Shown here piece by piece: positions 34,826 through 45,858 of a DNA stretch of 64,000 bases; position 1 is the stretch's first letter, and every line of letters starts with the position of its first letter. This DNA is from Trichostrongylus colubriformis (taxonomy: Eukaryota; Nematoda; Chromadorea; Rhabditida; Trichostrongylidae). The stretch spans positions 19,221,743-19,285,742 of the forward strand of contig OZ022256.1 in assembly GCA_963978905.1 (NCBI GenBank). Reading direction: 5' to 3'. The position numbers and the translations under genes are program-made. The notes beneath the pieces are model-generated. The model was not told the DNA's origin and did no database searches. It saw only the letters and a program-made list of their open reading frames with translations.

Positions 34826-35110
34826 TGGGCCAATTCTTCGGTCTCATACGGGACTCCTACCCGCTCTCGATGCTTTCCGGGCACTTGTGCTAATCCGTTA
34901 CGCTACCAAGACCCGTTTTACCCTAACTCAGCTTCTGCGTGGTATATTTACTATAGGATATCAACACGTTATGCATGTGAGTGCTGGTAAGCTATGATTA
35001 ATATACCACCCAGAAGCTTGGTGAAGGTGAAAGGGATCTCGGTAGTGTAATGGATTAGCACAAATGGGCGAGAAGCGTGGAGTGCGGGTTTGAGTCCCGT
35101 CCCGACCGTA
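34826..35110. mobile_element. Fold-back made of two tRNA-like modules
   Basis: A tRNA-like module on the minus strand (about 34830-34915) faces one on the plus strand (35033-35107). Both contain CGGTAG.GTAA.GGATTAGC and a B box (GGGTAGGAGTCCCG or GGGTTTGAGTCCCG). Each is preceded by the same GTGGTATAT..-type sequence, so the pair forms a palindrome. Confidence 0.7.
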
Positions 35111-36114
35111 GCTTTTACCCATATTAGTGATTACTTGCATGATTTTCCAAGGTAGCTGCGGAAGGACGAGCAAAATAGCAAATCTCTGAAATGAAAACGC
35201 ATTTTCCACATGTCGAGCAACATGAACGTGCACTGTGATGTGAGGCTCAGACCCTAGTCCCTGTTGACCGTCATTTGAGAGCGGATGGCAAATTTTCCAG
35301 CTATTAGAGAAACCTGTTTTTATTGTATGTGAAGGGCAAATAGATAATCTTCAGTCCATCAGAGTTCCGACTCTCACGAAATCCGACTGATCAAATGTTC
35401 ATCAAAAATTCAATGGAGGTTTCTTACAAAACAAATGAAGATTTGATCGCCAAGAGTTGAAACTATTACTCTCACGACCATGAAACGTATACCAAACTAG
35501 ACTGAGTGAGTTCTTCATAAAAGTAATGATTCGAATTATTTCGGACATGTCGGTGGGGATAGAAGAAATTCTAAAGAGATGCATTCAGGAAAATGGCAAG
35601 TGAATGTTGTTTTGAGGCAAGACAAGGCTGTAGTTCTTCAAGAGAAAACATTGCGCGGATAATCACAGCGCTTCCAGTCACGCCTAACGTCTTCTGAATG
35701 CCTTTTGGAGAGGGCTGTATACCAGTGGGTCTTCATAAAAATCAATGAAAGGAATCTGACCCCCACACTGGCTTGGGAAACAGTCAAGTCAGAAAAATAA
35801 AGTTCAAAGGTCCATATAACTCCTTGTACTAGGTCATCTACGAGTAACGCTTTTCCCTACTGTCATAAAGCAAGCACGTGACTGTATAGGTCAGGGTACT
35901 TTCGCAATTACTTTTAATACAGTATCAATAACTATGTACGTGAATAAGGAGCAGAGTCAAGCTGTGCACCGATGAGTTTCAAAAATAATCCTTCTGAGTT
36001 CGTGAAAAGAAAACCGACGATTTAAAATGTACAATAAAGCTACATAAAAGAGACTGAATCGTCACTTCCTAGCAGCGGAATGTGGTAAAGCCAATAAAAG
36101 GATTTCTAGCAATA
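35111..36114. other. No gene identified
   Basis: A minus-strand stretch near 35690-35765 (IPFIDFYEDPLVYSPLQKAF then a stop) follows a GGTCAG acceptor and could be a terminal exon, but nothing else supports it. Confidence 0.3.
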
Positions 36115-37686
36115 CAGTGCGTTTCATAATTATAAGGTCACCCCCAAATTTCCGGTTTTCAGAACACACAGCTAGCCAAAAAATTTTTAAGTATTTTTTA
36201 CAGATTCCCCACCACAGAAAACCCTTCCATACTAGTTTTGATGACATTACCTTATAGCCCGATTTTTCTATAAATATTTTCTGATTTTCGTGCCGTTTCA
36301 TAATTATAAGGTCACTCCGAAGAAGGAGGAGATTTGCTAGAGTTAACAGCGCATTCGAAGGAGCTCATAATCTATGGTTCCCTCCTGATTAACAACGACA
36401 TCAACCAGCCGCTTGGGGAAGTAGAAAGGAAATTTCGAAGAGCCTTACCACAGATATTGTTCCAGTCTTCAACAATTGCCTGTTTCAGCAGCTTTGCTTC
36501 CTAGAACTGGCGATTATTGGGGTAAATATTTTTGTGGCGATGTCTTCCAGGTCTCCCCAATAGAGCTGAGACCAAGACTGCATGTTATCTATTGCTGGAG
36601 GTCCGTATTTCGGAACTTTAACCACGATTCCGTTGAATGACCTACGTGAACAACAGCCTTGTCATGCTGTTAGACACAATTATGAAGAGCCGGTCTGCTC
36701 CAAAAGGCGGTTGATTTCTTCGTAGGATCTTTTAGCAGCCTCTGGAGTCCATTCTACAGGTTTCGAAGGCAAGGTTCAATGCAACCTCATTGCCGAAAAC
36801 CACTCAGGCCACCACCCTTCTCCCGGAAAAATTGCCGAGGCTCCGCTAGATCGACGCACTTCCCAGACCAAGCTAGTACTACCTCTACCCGTCAGCACCA
36901 TACAAATAGAGTATTTTCAGACTCAAAAGTACGATTTAGATGGAATTACTCTCATGCAGGGTGCAACTGCCATACAAATACAGTTCCGTTCAATCCGTGG
37001 CTCAAGAACAACTTTATGAATTGAAGTCGTTCCGCCCTATGGTGTGCTGTAGGCCTCGGAAACTACTTCATTATTTCTTCAGTGATGTTTCTGCTCCTTC
37101 CTCGCTGCTGTACACGCTGTGATTCCAGACTAAAGATGTTTTAACTCCAAACAAATCAGGTCCATGGAGGAGGTGCTGTAGGAAGTGCCCCCACAATCCC
37201 TTCCTCGTTAATGGTAATAATCTCAAGAGGGAATCCAGAGCCTGAAAAACATCTTAAGATATTGAATCTCTCAGATGTCATCTAACTGAGCACAGGTATC
37301 TTCCGATTCTTTTTGGAATGGCTCTCAAACTGAGCCTAGCATCACAAGAATCCCAAATCTGGGCTTTCCTCTTGGAACATAGAAGCTAGCCACAAGACGA
37401 TTGAATATGTATCTCGAAGATGTATTTGGAAGACAAATCTACCGTCACAGACCTGCCGGGACCTTAACTTTTTTCGTTTTTCAGGGTGACCTTATAATTA
37501 TGAAACGGTGCAAAAAAACAAAAAATACTCCTAAAAACATAAGGTAAACGAGACTGCTACCAAAAATCGGACACGGGGGTTATTTCAGGTGAGGAATCCG
37601 TCTATGAGACTGAAAAGATCCCTCAATGGAGTGTTGTCGAGAAAACCTGAAATTCAGGGGTGACCTTATAATTATGAAACGCACTG
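36115..37686 (-). mobile_element. Tc1-like transposon with doubled end sites
   Basis: Ends CAGTGCGTTTCATAATTATA and complement, flanked by TA at 36113-36114 and 37687-37688. The core GTTTCATAATTATAAGGTCA occurs twice at each end (36121 and 36295; 37486 and 37660 inverted). Length 1572 bp, near that of an autonomous element. Confidence 0.9.
36365..37400 (-). pseudogene. Tc1-type transposase, decayed
   Basis: The minus strand shows QHDKAVVHVGHSTESWLKF (the QQDNAP.HTA.ST..WL block around the second catalytic Asp), NNRQF, a stop, EAKLLKQAIVEDWNNICGKA, then after a frameshift FPKRLVDVVVNQEGTIDYEL, the usual C-terminus. Multiple stops and shifts make it inactive. Confidence 0.8.
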
Positions 37687-37803
37687 TACTATTATTGCGA
37701 TGAGAGAGGCTCCATGAATGGTTCAAATAGCAATCACTGATGGAAACATGCTTTACAAATCTATCAAACTCCTATAGTCAAAAATTCATCGAAATCATTG
37801 AAA

Positions 37804-37924
37804 CCTTTTGAGTGCAAAAGTTCGCCGTAAATTTGTCTGCTAGTAGCATGACAGCGCCGCATGTGGCTAAAATAGTGAAAAGTGCCCGCATAGAGTGTGC
37901 TAATCCAGTCATCAAAACCGGTCC
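37804..37924 (-). CDS. Exon-like hydrophobic frame, unknown
   Basis: Between a TTCTGCAG acceptor and a GTTTCA site. One frame reads GPVLMTGLAHSMRALFTILA then TCGAVMLLA, a plausible membrane segment. A second frame is also open, so this is weak. Confidence 0.2.
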
Positions 37925-38380
37925 CTGCAGAAGCTACATACCATGACAGAATAGGGAAGAAAACAATAGAAAAACAGTTTTAACTAAAAAAGAGTCGAGG
38001 ATTTGCCATGGAAAACAGTTTTCATCAAATGGAGCACAATGCCAAGCCCATATCTGTGGTCAAAGCACGGTTAACGGTGGTGTGTCTGATAAGAGTCAAG
38101 GTCGGACACTTTGATGTGAATGACGCCTTGAGCGTCATTATTGACATTTCTTGATAAAGAATAATTGAAAATTAACTAGTCCCGATTAACAATGTCTGCG
38201 ATACCTCTGTAGGGAACAGAGTCCGCCGTTTGATTAGGATTCTAAATCGATACTGGTAGAGGTGCGCCACGTATTTAACTTCACTCAAGCTGTAGTGCTC
38301 ATGGGTGGTATGCAGCCTACGCAATGTAATATGACATTCAGTCATTCGAGACAGAAATATACTTTTATTTTTCATACTAT

Positions 38381-38607
38381 TTAGCATTGCACCGACTCGT
38401 CAGCTTTTAAGTAATGGATGAATTGCTTGCCTGGGTATGATATGAATTGGAACCGTTCGCACTGCGGTAGCGGCGTTCGCTTCTGCTCCACGTGTATCTG
38501 CAATGGGTTATGGATGACAGCTATTTCTCTGTTTTCTGAGATTATTACTTCAATAATCGATACTCGGCAAATGTCGACCCAAAAAATATTGTGACTGGAG
38601 TGCCCAT
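38381..38607 (-). CDS. Exon-like frame, unknown family
   Basis: About 70 open codons ending QCERFQFISYPGKQFIHYLK...ADESVQC and a stop. Composition is protein-like, but the 5' side runs straight into a transposable element. It could be a final exon cut off by the insertion, or an unrecognised retroelement piece. Confidence 0.3.
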
Positions 38608-38828
38608 GGGTGACGGTTGGGACACACGAATCTAGGCCGTGACCCTGTGATAGCCTGTGGCCTTTGCCCTGTGACATGAATGATTCAGACTTGACTATAC
38701 AACGGAACAGACTTGCAAGGAGGACACGATTTACATGAACAAATTGTCTGAATTACTTAAGGCTTAGGTCAAAGGCCACAGGCTGTTACAGGGTCACGGC
38801 CTAGATTCGTGTGTCCCAAGCTACACCC
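38608..38828. mobile_element. MITE with GGGTGACGG ends, intact-length copy
   Basis: Inverted ends of about 50 bp: GGGTGACGGTTGGGACACAC and complement. The inner repeat ACAGGGTCACGGCCTAGATT is shared with the copy at 39282-39566. Length 221 bp. No target duplication is visible. Confidence 0.8.
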
Positions 38829-39281
38829 ATAGCCTATCCAGGCCACGGTGCTAGGATACCATCAAGGATAAGAAGGGAATGCAGACCTGGGAAGACATGC
38901 TCTCTGTACATGAATCAATTAGTTACAAAAAGGTGATTCGTGGCCATACTTTCTTTCGAGAGCGCTCAAAGACGTTATGGAGCCGCGCTAGGGTGCGTTT
39001 CAATTCGTTCGACGGAGTAGCTAGGAAGGGACAACGACGGTTGAAACAGTGATATGAAGGAGGTCGCATTTCTCAAGGTTTTAACTATGAGGTTGTCCCG
39101 AAAATCTTGTAGGATTTTTCCAAAAAAAAATCAATAACTCTTGTTTACTTCGAGGCAGGTCTAGGCGGTTCAGGAATATGGTAGAACGTTTTCTAAGCTT
39201 TCTAGTAAAATATATATTGACCCACCGGATTCCGTGGAGAGAGCTACAGTGCCCTAGTCGATACCCACCCAACACGCGGTG

Positions 39282-39566
39282 GGGTGTAGGTTGGGACACA
39301 CGAATCTAGGCCGTGACCCTGTAACAGCCTTTGGCTTTGACCTGGGTGTAGGTTGGGAAACACGAATCTAGGCCGTGACCCTGTAACAGCCTTTGGCTTT
39401 GACCTAAGCCTTAAATAATTCAGACAATTTGTTCATGTAAATCGTGTCCTCCTTGCAAGTCTGTTCCGTTGTATAGTCAAATTGTCTGAATTATTCATGT
39501 CACAGGGCAAAGGCCACAGGCTGTCACAGGGTCACGGCCTAGATTCGTGTGTCCCGACCGTCACCC
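39282..39566. mobile_element. MITE nested in the mariner, with 9-bp target duplication
   Basis: Same family as 38608-38828. CACGCGGTG occurs on both sides (39273-39281 and 39567-39575). The left end carries a 62-bp tandem duplication (39282-39343 and 39344-39405). The other mariner copy at 30341-31219 shows the uninterrupted site (ACTCGCTGTGTCATCT), confirming the insertion. Confidence 0.9.
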
Positions 39567-39577
39567 CACGCGGTGTC

Positions 39578-40500
39578 ATCTACTATGAGTGGTCTTGCGG
39601 CACCAACGCGACGGGAGCTTGCCACTCCATCAACGCTGCATTGGGCAAGGGATGTGTGAGCTACGAGACCGTGCGCCGCTCGCTCATCAGCTTGAGCAAC
39701 GGCGAGATTGACATGGAAGGCAAGCCACGTACGGGACGCCCACATGCATTCGACGACAAGACGCTGCTCTCCGCCTTCGCGCCGGTCCTGAAACCACCAT
39801 GCGCCAGCTGGCGGAGAGGAATGGATAAGCACCGATAACCGTAAATCGTCGCCTCCACGAGCCCGGTTATCGGAAGGTGCTGTCGCGATGGGCCTCATGC
39901 CCTGACGGATGCTCACGAAAGTGCCTGTGTAAGCATCCGTCAATCGCTGCTGCTCCGCTCGCATCGCAACGACTTTGTCGTCTATCTGGCTACGGGCGGT
40001 GAAAGCTGGGACATGTACGACACTAATGAACCCCGCGCCTTTTGGCTGCTACGTGACGCCGAGCCGCCAACGCAGGCATGTCCGACCTCCATTCGAAGAA
40101 GATTCTAGTCGCTGCTTCTGGACGCGGAAGGAATGCTTTTCCAGGAGGTGCTTGCACAAGCCGAAAGAGTCACCCTTGCCGTATACACCCGCCAACTTCA
40201 GCAGCACACCATCGCTCTTCGAGAAAAACGCTGGAGAAGGTCTGCGGTCACCCTCCTTCATGACAACGCCTGCTCCCACGTCGCGAAAAGTACCCAGGCC
40301 AAGCTACAGGAGCTCGGCTGGAATGTCCTGCCCCATCCGCCATACTCTCCAGGCATTGCCCCTTCTGACTATCACCTTACTCATCCTTTTGAATACTCCC
40401 TGGCCAAGAGAAAAGTCGCTGATTATGACATGCTTGCAAAGGCGATCACTGACTTCTTCGACTCTTAGAAACCCAGCGTTCTGAGAGGGGGGAAACAAGG
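39578..40500 (+). pseudogene. Mariner transposase, inactivated (DD34D family)
   Basis: Order of parts: helix-turn-helix GACHSINAALGKGCVSYETV with TGRPHAFDDKTL; ATGGESWDMYD, where the normally invariant TGDE has become TGGE so the first catalytic Asp is lost; LLHDNACSH (second Asp); YSPGIAPSDYH (third Asp, 34 residues later, hence DD34D); ITDFFDS then a stop. Several frameshifts and stops. Confidence 0.9.
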
Positions 40501-40827
40501 ATTTACCCATGAGGGGGCAGAGTGTTGTCGATAACAATGGTGAATACGTTGTTGCTTGATTGTAGTTTGTTGGAAGAAAAAATAATAAAAAGTGATGATC
40601 GAAAAAATCCTACAAGACTTCTGGGACAACCTAATATTTCATTTTTTTCTCTATCATAACAGCACTTGGCATGCCTTCTTTCATATTCAACAATGAGCCA
40701 GAATAACTTGTAGCAACATCTCCAAAACATGTAAAGGATGATAATCATAAAGAATTCTATTTTGATATTTGCGACCACGATTTGATGAAACGGTTTTCCC
40801 ATCTACTCACCCTAATTTATTTTTCAG

Positions 40828-40951
40828 CCGCAATCACTACCACCTGCTGATTTATGACCGTGAAATGATTAATAGTAATGCTGACAGCGGAGCTGGAACA
40901 GATAGGAAATCTGTTGCTAAATCGTACCGACCAGGGAACGGGCTTCACTAA
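40828..40951 (+). CDS. Exon-like frame, possible last exon
   Basis: Follows a strong TTATTTTTCAG acceptor and reads RNHYHLLIYDREMINSNADS, then GAGTDRKSVAKSYRPGNGLH and TAA. An AATAAG lies about 50 bp beyond the stop. No family and no partner exon found; on the minus strand a GTGAGT donor overlaps the acceptor region. Confidence 0.3.
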
Positions 40952-41389
40952 AGAAAACCATAAATCATCAATAGCTGCTAGAAAAAAAAACTGATAATGA
41001 ATAAGGACCTTTTATGGGCATGAAAGCAGTATCCACGGCAACCTACATAAATGTGGGTGCTGATGCTGAAAACCACCGTGAATATGTACACCAACAGCGA
41101 GTGAGCAGAGAACAAAACAGGGAGTCAGCTTCCGCTACAGGAGGTAGAAACAACTGATGTGGAAGGTGTAGTAGCCTGTGATCGTATCTCACAATCAATG
41201 TTGTCAGATGGCTTATTCTATTACTGGTACTTCACTGCCATAGCTTAGTACTACACTATCTACCATGGCTACCGATGGAAGAAGATCGTAGTAAGCTGCC
41301 CTTATGACAGGTGGATTCCCTTGAGCCGTAATGAGTCGCTAATAATTATTCGGCATGGGCCCTAGAAATCACCTTGTTTAGCAGGAGTG

Positions 41390-41815
41390 GAGGACTACAT
41401 GTAGTGGAATAATTATAGAATTTGAAAAAAGAAGTAGTAAGCAGTGTAATAGTAGAGAGGGACGAATGACGAAAAACTGAAGAAATAGGGGTCCGAAAAC
41501 CTTTCTTCTGCCTCCTATCCCTTTCTGCTCCTCTGCATCACAAGTTGACGGGCCAGATGCAGATGGGTGAGGAACTAAGTCAGCCGGTTGCCAACTTTGC
41601 TGCACTCTCGCGGCAACTTCCCGGCGGAAGCGTGCCTACGCGACGCAGTGCTACAGGTCCGCGATAAGATTTCAAGCCTCGCTTTTTTAATTTTAGTTTT
41701 GCCACAAACACCTCTTATGGACTGGAATGATTGTTTTCAGAGATGATGTCGACCCAGTTCTCCTTTTCTCCTTATCCCATACGTTGCCTTTGAGCAATGC
41801 GTCTTTGTCAACCAC
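41390..41815 (+). repeat. Dispersed repeat R, copy 3
   Basis: Shares TTTTCAGAGATGATGT...CTTATCCCATACGTTGCCTTTGA-type end blocks and the translated DAEEQKG stretch with 24760-25345. Confidence 0.45.
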
Positions 41816-43564
41816 TGCGCACCCTCATGTTGGCTCACTTCTCGCCACTACTATTTACAGACGAAGCGCCGATGAGGGCTGATTCAGTCCACCCACGTGG
41901 ACCCCCGTACAATTTCCGAATTTGTGCCATTTAACTAAAAGTCGCACACAGGAATAATCCCACCCTTTGGGCACCAATAACACTCGTTTCGTGCAACAAC
42001 GCGTATGCGTTACGTGCGTAGGCCCGGTCACACAAAATGGATAACCATGTTTTCTGCAACCTTGAAGGTAAGTATAGTGTGGTACGCTAAAAAAGGAATA
42101 CCGCGGTTACTTTCATGAGCACATCGTTGGTATTTCATTTGGAAAAGCGTCCATGATTCCGTTCATAGAATGGCGCGGCAGATATTGGAGGCACATTATA
42201 GATCAGCGTCGGAAAACGCGTAGGATGGCTGTCTCATTGAGAGTGAGGCCGCATTCATACTTTGCGGTGCCGGCAGCAGGGCGTGACTGCGCGTCTCAGC
42301 GTCCTCGCCTGTGCCACCCTGTCTCGTTGCCTGCGTCGTGTCGGCACCTCACCCACGCCACTCTGCCTCGCAGCCTGTGAACGCAGCCACGCCGTGTCGG
42401 ATCAAAGTATTATATGAACGCGGTCTCACAATCCATCCCTTGTAGCTTGAACGTATAATGTGCAGAAGGTATCAAGTTGATAGAATCGTGAGAACGACGA
42501 GAAATTGCGGACTGTCTAACGACTTCCTCGATGCAAGTGCACAATAAATAATGTCAGGTGAAAAAAATATGAAAAAATGAACGATGAATTCCCGCGCCAT
42601 GTTTGGATGGGAATAAAGTTTTATGTGATTCACGTCGTGAGTAAAACACTCAATGCATATCTTGGAGAAAACGAGGAACATGAGCTTCAGGAAACACAAA
42701 TAAAAAGGCAGTTGCGTAATCGGTGTTTTTGTAAAGCTATCTCGTTCTCAACAGTTTGGCCATTCCTTATTGCACTCCTCATAGATTAGTGGGACATTCA
42801 TAAATGGCGAAAACAGTGAGAAGTAAGGAAATAAAGACGTAAGCAGATCCGTAAACACGGAAATCACGAGCGTTAATGAGAGAAAATTGAAATTTCTGGC
42901 TTCATTCAGCAGCAGCGCGGATTCAATGAACAAAGAAGCGTGCAAAATGAAAGGTTTCCAGACCACGTACTGCCACGTCATCTATGACTTTGTAAAAGTT
43001 TCATTCAATACGGTTTTCAGCCATCCCTGCTTCTACTGCGTTGCAAAATACCAAATGCCCAAATAATCTAGAGCTAAATCCGCTCAAATGAGGTTTGCTT
43101 TTGTCGTACCATTGCATGCTCATGCAAATCTTTAGAGACACCAGGAGTGGCCAACTCTGATATACGGTATTACCGATCTGCAGTCACCGCAAGCCCGTAC
43201 GTAACCCAAAATGGCCCTTCGCTGCCTTTAAAGTCATATAAGTATGCAATAGACGACAAAAACAATCCTAATTGGAGCGGATTCAACCTTAGATCGTTCG
43301 AGCGTTCACTTTCTATTTTTCTACGGTGGCTTGCAGTTCGTTAATTGCACACGACGCCTTGCGAAGATGTCAAATGTGAATTCATTTAGTTTTTTTATAC
43401 TATAAACACCGCTTCTCTTACTCTTTCAATTATTCTCTCTTTCATTGTTTCGTTTGTTTCTTGCTGTGTGCTGTCTCACTTGTTTACCATCACCATAAAT
43501 GTATCGAATTAGCCCTACGTGGCCCGCCTGAGGCGTGCAGTTTGAGGTTAGGCGTATGTACAGT
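41816..43564. other. No gene identified; GC-rich repeat remnant
   Basis: 42240-42410 is unusually GC-rich and repetitive. A minus frame at 42748-42981 is hydrophobic (TLVISVFTDLLTSLFPYFSL) but has no family match. Confidence 0.3.
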
Positions 43565-43735
43565 TCGAGTTGGAGCGCACTAGAATCGCATTGACGCCCA
43601 CAAGCACGTTTTTCAACGCGATTTTCGCTTCACGTTGCCTCTCCTGAATTCAAATGTTCGTTCGTAGAGGACAGTGTTTTAAAATACACTTTTCTTCCTT
43701 GCCCTCTATCGGTGCCTTCGAATCCAGGAACAGCA
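43565..43735 (+). repeat. Dispersed repeat R, copy 4
   Basis: CACGTTTTTCAACGCGATTT and TTGCCCTCTATCGGTGCCTT align with the copies at 10.1 and 25.2 kb. Confidence 0.5.
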
Positions 43736-45796
43736 CCATTGTTGAAAAGAGGACTTTGCAATTATCATTTGGTAAAAAAGTCTTTGACTAAAAAGTGTTC
43801 GAACGAAGAGAAGAGAAGCTCTCATTATTGAAAAAAGGACATGCATAAGTAATGCTGAGATGGCACGACATCCTTCAATTAAAGTACACAAGTGAATGTT
43901 CCCGGCTATTTCAGATTCCGATGGATTCGTGAAGTGGTAATAAAGCCACTGTTGCGAAAATAAGGAGGACGAGTAGAGAAGGAGCTATATCAAACAAAAA
44001 AAAGAAGCGCTTGAAAGGGTGGCTGATATTGCAACTGAGAGGAGTTAAAAAGCGATTAAAGGATGAGAAGGGTAGCTCTGGAAGCGAAAAAGGACAGTAA
44101 TATAGGCGGCGTAGTGACACATAGTGCACCGATTCCTTCACCGAAAGACGTTTATCCCTCTCTCGCTACCTCTGGAGAGGAATAGATCTTCTCAAAAATG
44201 ACTCAGCAGGACACCTTCACGCTCTGCAATGGTGTCGCTGTGCACACCGGCAGGATAGACGATGCAATCGCCCCCTGCCACCGCAGTATGAAGGCAGACT
44301 CAAATATCCTCCTAAACACTTCAATGATGTAAAATGGAGGCCTTTGTTTAGATGTGGAGGTCGCTGCTACAGCTGTTGAGAGCATCAACTTTGTATTAAA
44401 AGAGTTTCGAAGAAGAGTAAGGGTATAGTAAACCTGTAAGAGTAATTTGTAGTCCGAGTGCAGCAACTACTTCTCTTAAGAATCGTGAAAACCTGGCCAA
44501 GAAACGATCTACCTGTGAGCTAACCATTGATCATCGAGCTCTTTTAGACAAGTCTAGATTCGAGCTTCACTGGCAATCCCAGGCAAGGGTATCCCTATGG
44601 GCTCCGCAGCATTTTTGGCTGCACAATAAATTGCAGGGCTCTGTTAGAGATGCTATCCCTCTTTTCACCTCCCTATTCGTTTCCGGGACCTTTTCGAATT
44701 TCGTCAAAACCGCAAAAAATCTCGCAAATGTCGGGGAATATGTTAAGTGGTGGACGTGACATACCAACAACAAAACAAAACACGGGCTGTCACCACCCGC
44801 ACGGCATGAATCAGTGCCCTTCTTGGCTATTCAAGCTTTTCATAAGGGGATGAATATCGAATTAGCTTGTTCTGCTCAAGCATGATTCCTCTTCAGGTTC
44901 AAAAGAATTCAGCGACATTCATTTGACATCATTCCCTTTTTGAGACGATCTTTTCTCTGAAAATTGCTCCAAAGTGCGAAATAGAAGTGTTTCGTCTGAA
45001 ATATGCATCTATAAATCAGGACCAAAATTCCAAAATAAGAAAGCGCAGAGCCTCTGCACCTGATTTTGCACATTTTTCTAGTTTTTTGGATCTTCATCCT
45101 AGAGTGTGGAGCTGCGCATCATAGCAGGAAATGTTCGAACCTTGCGTGTTCATTGAAAGAGGGCATATTTCCGGCGAGATGTGTTGAGTCACCATCATGT
45201 AGAGTATGTAACGAACTGATTCGTGGAAGTTCTAGTTTGCTACGGCCATGACAGATCATCAAAAGGGCGCATCATCCTAAAGGGCTCATCATCCTTTGTC
45301 TCTGTATCCGGAAATTTGCATGTTTACTCTACCACCATTCATGGGGGGAGGAGGGGGTGTACCCTTGTGTCAGGATTTCGCACGACGACGAGCGACCTGC
45401 GACGCAGTGTGTGCGAGCTATGCGCGGTTGGGTCTTAGCACGATTACACGGTAGTGTCAGGAGCGTGATACGCGATTGAATTATGATCGCTTCGGGATCC
45501 TGCAACATGGCGCCCTTAGCTCGTCCGCATTGCTTCGCTTGCGACATGCCGCGGTCCTGACATAAGGGTACACACCCTGCACAAGGTTACATTCACCCTT
45601 CCAAAAACGACAAGACATATTCCAAGCCTACTATTACATGTTTCAGATAGGTTTTGAGGCATGTTCATAGTGCGTGCAAGCAAGCAAAAATTCTGGTTTT
45701 TTGTGTCTCGAATAACCCTGAGAGCATCTTCCGTCCCTTCTGAAAAGCTTCCCAAATGAAAGGTAAAACAGAAAACAAGGAAAAAAACACAGGGTA
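43736..45796. other. No gene identified
   Basis: Hydrophobic minus frames at 43911-44141 and 44203-44466 lack motifs. The second follows a TTACAG acceptor. Nothing firm. Confidence 0.3.
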
Positions 45797-45858
45797 CTTC
45801 ACAAAGGGGCACCTGAAGAATCAATGCTAATTCATTCTTCAGGTGCCACTTTGTGAAG
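45797..45858. repeat. 62-bp hairpin with 24-bp stem
   Basis: CTTCACAAAGGGGCACCTGA...AGAAT pairs with ATTCTTCAGGTGCCACTTTG...TGAAG around a 12-base loop with a small central mismatch. Size and stem suit a microRNA precursor or a very small MITE. Confidence 0.7.

Larger units (their letters stand above)
39088..40634 (+). mobile_element. Mariner-like element A, long copy
   Basis: Inverted ends (TGAGGTTGTCCCGAAAATCT and TTAGGTTGTCCCAGAAGTCT) with TA at 39086-39087 and 40635-40636. It is 1547 bp, or about 1.25 kb without the nested 285-bp element and one 9-bp duplication, the length of a complete mariner. Confidence 0.92.
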
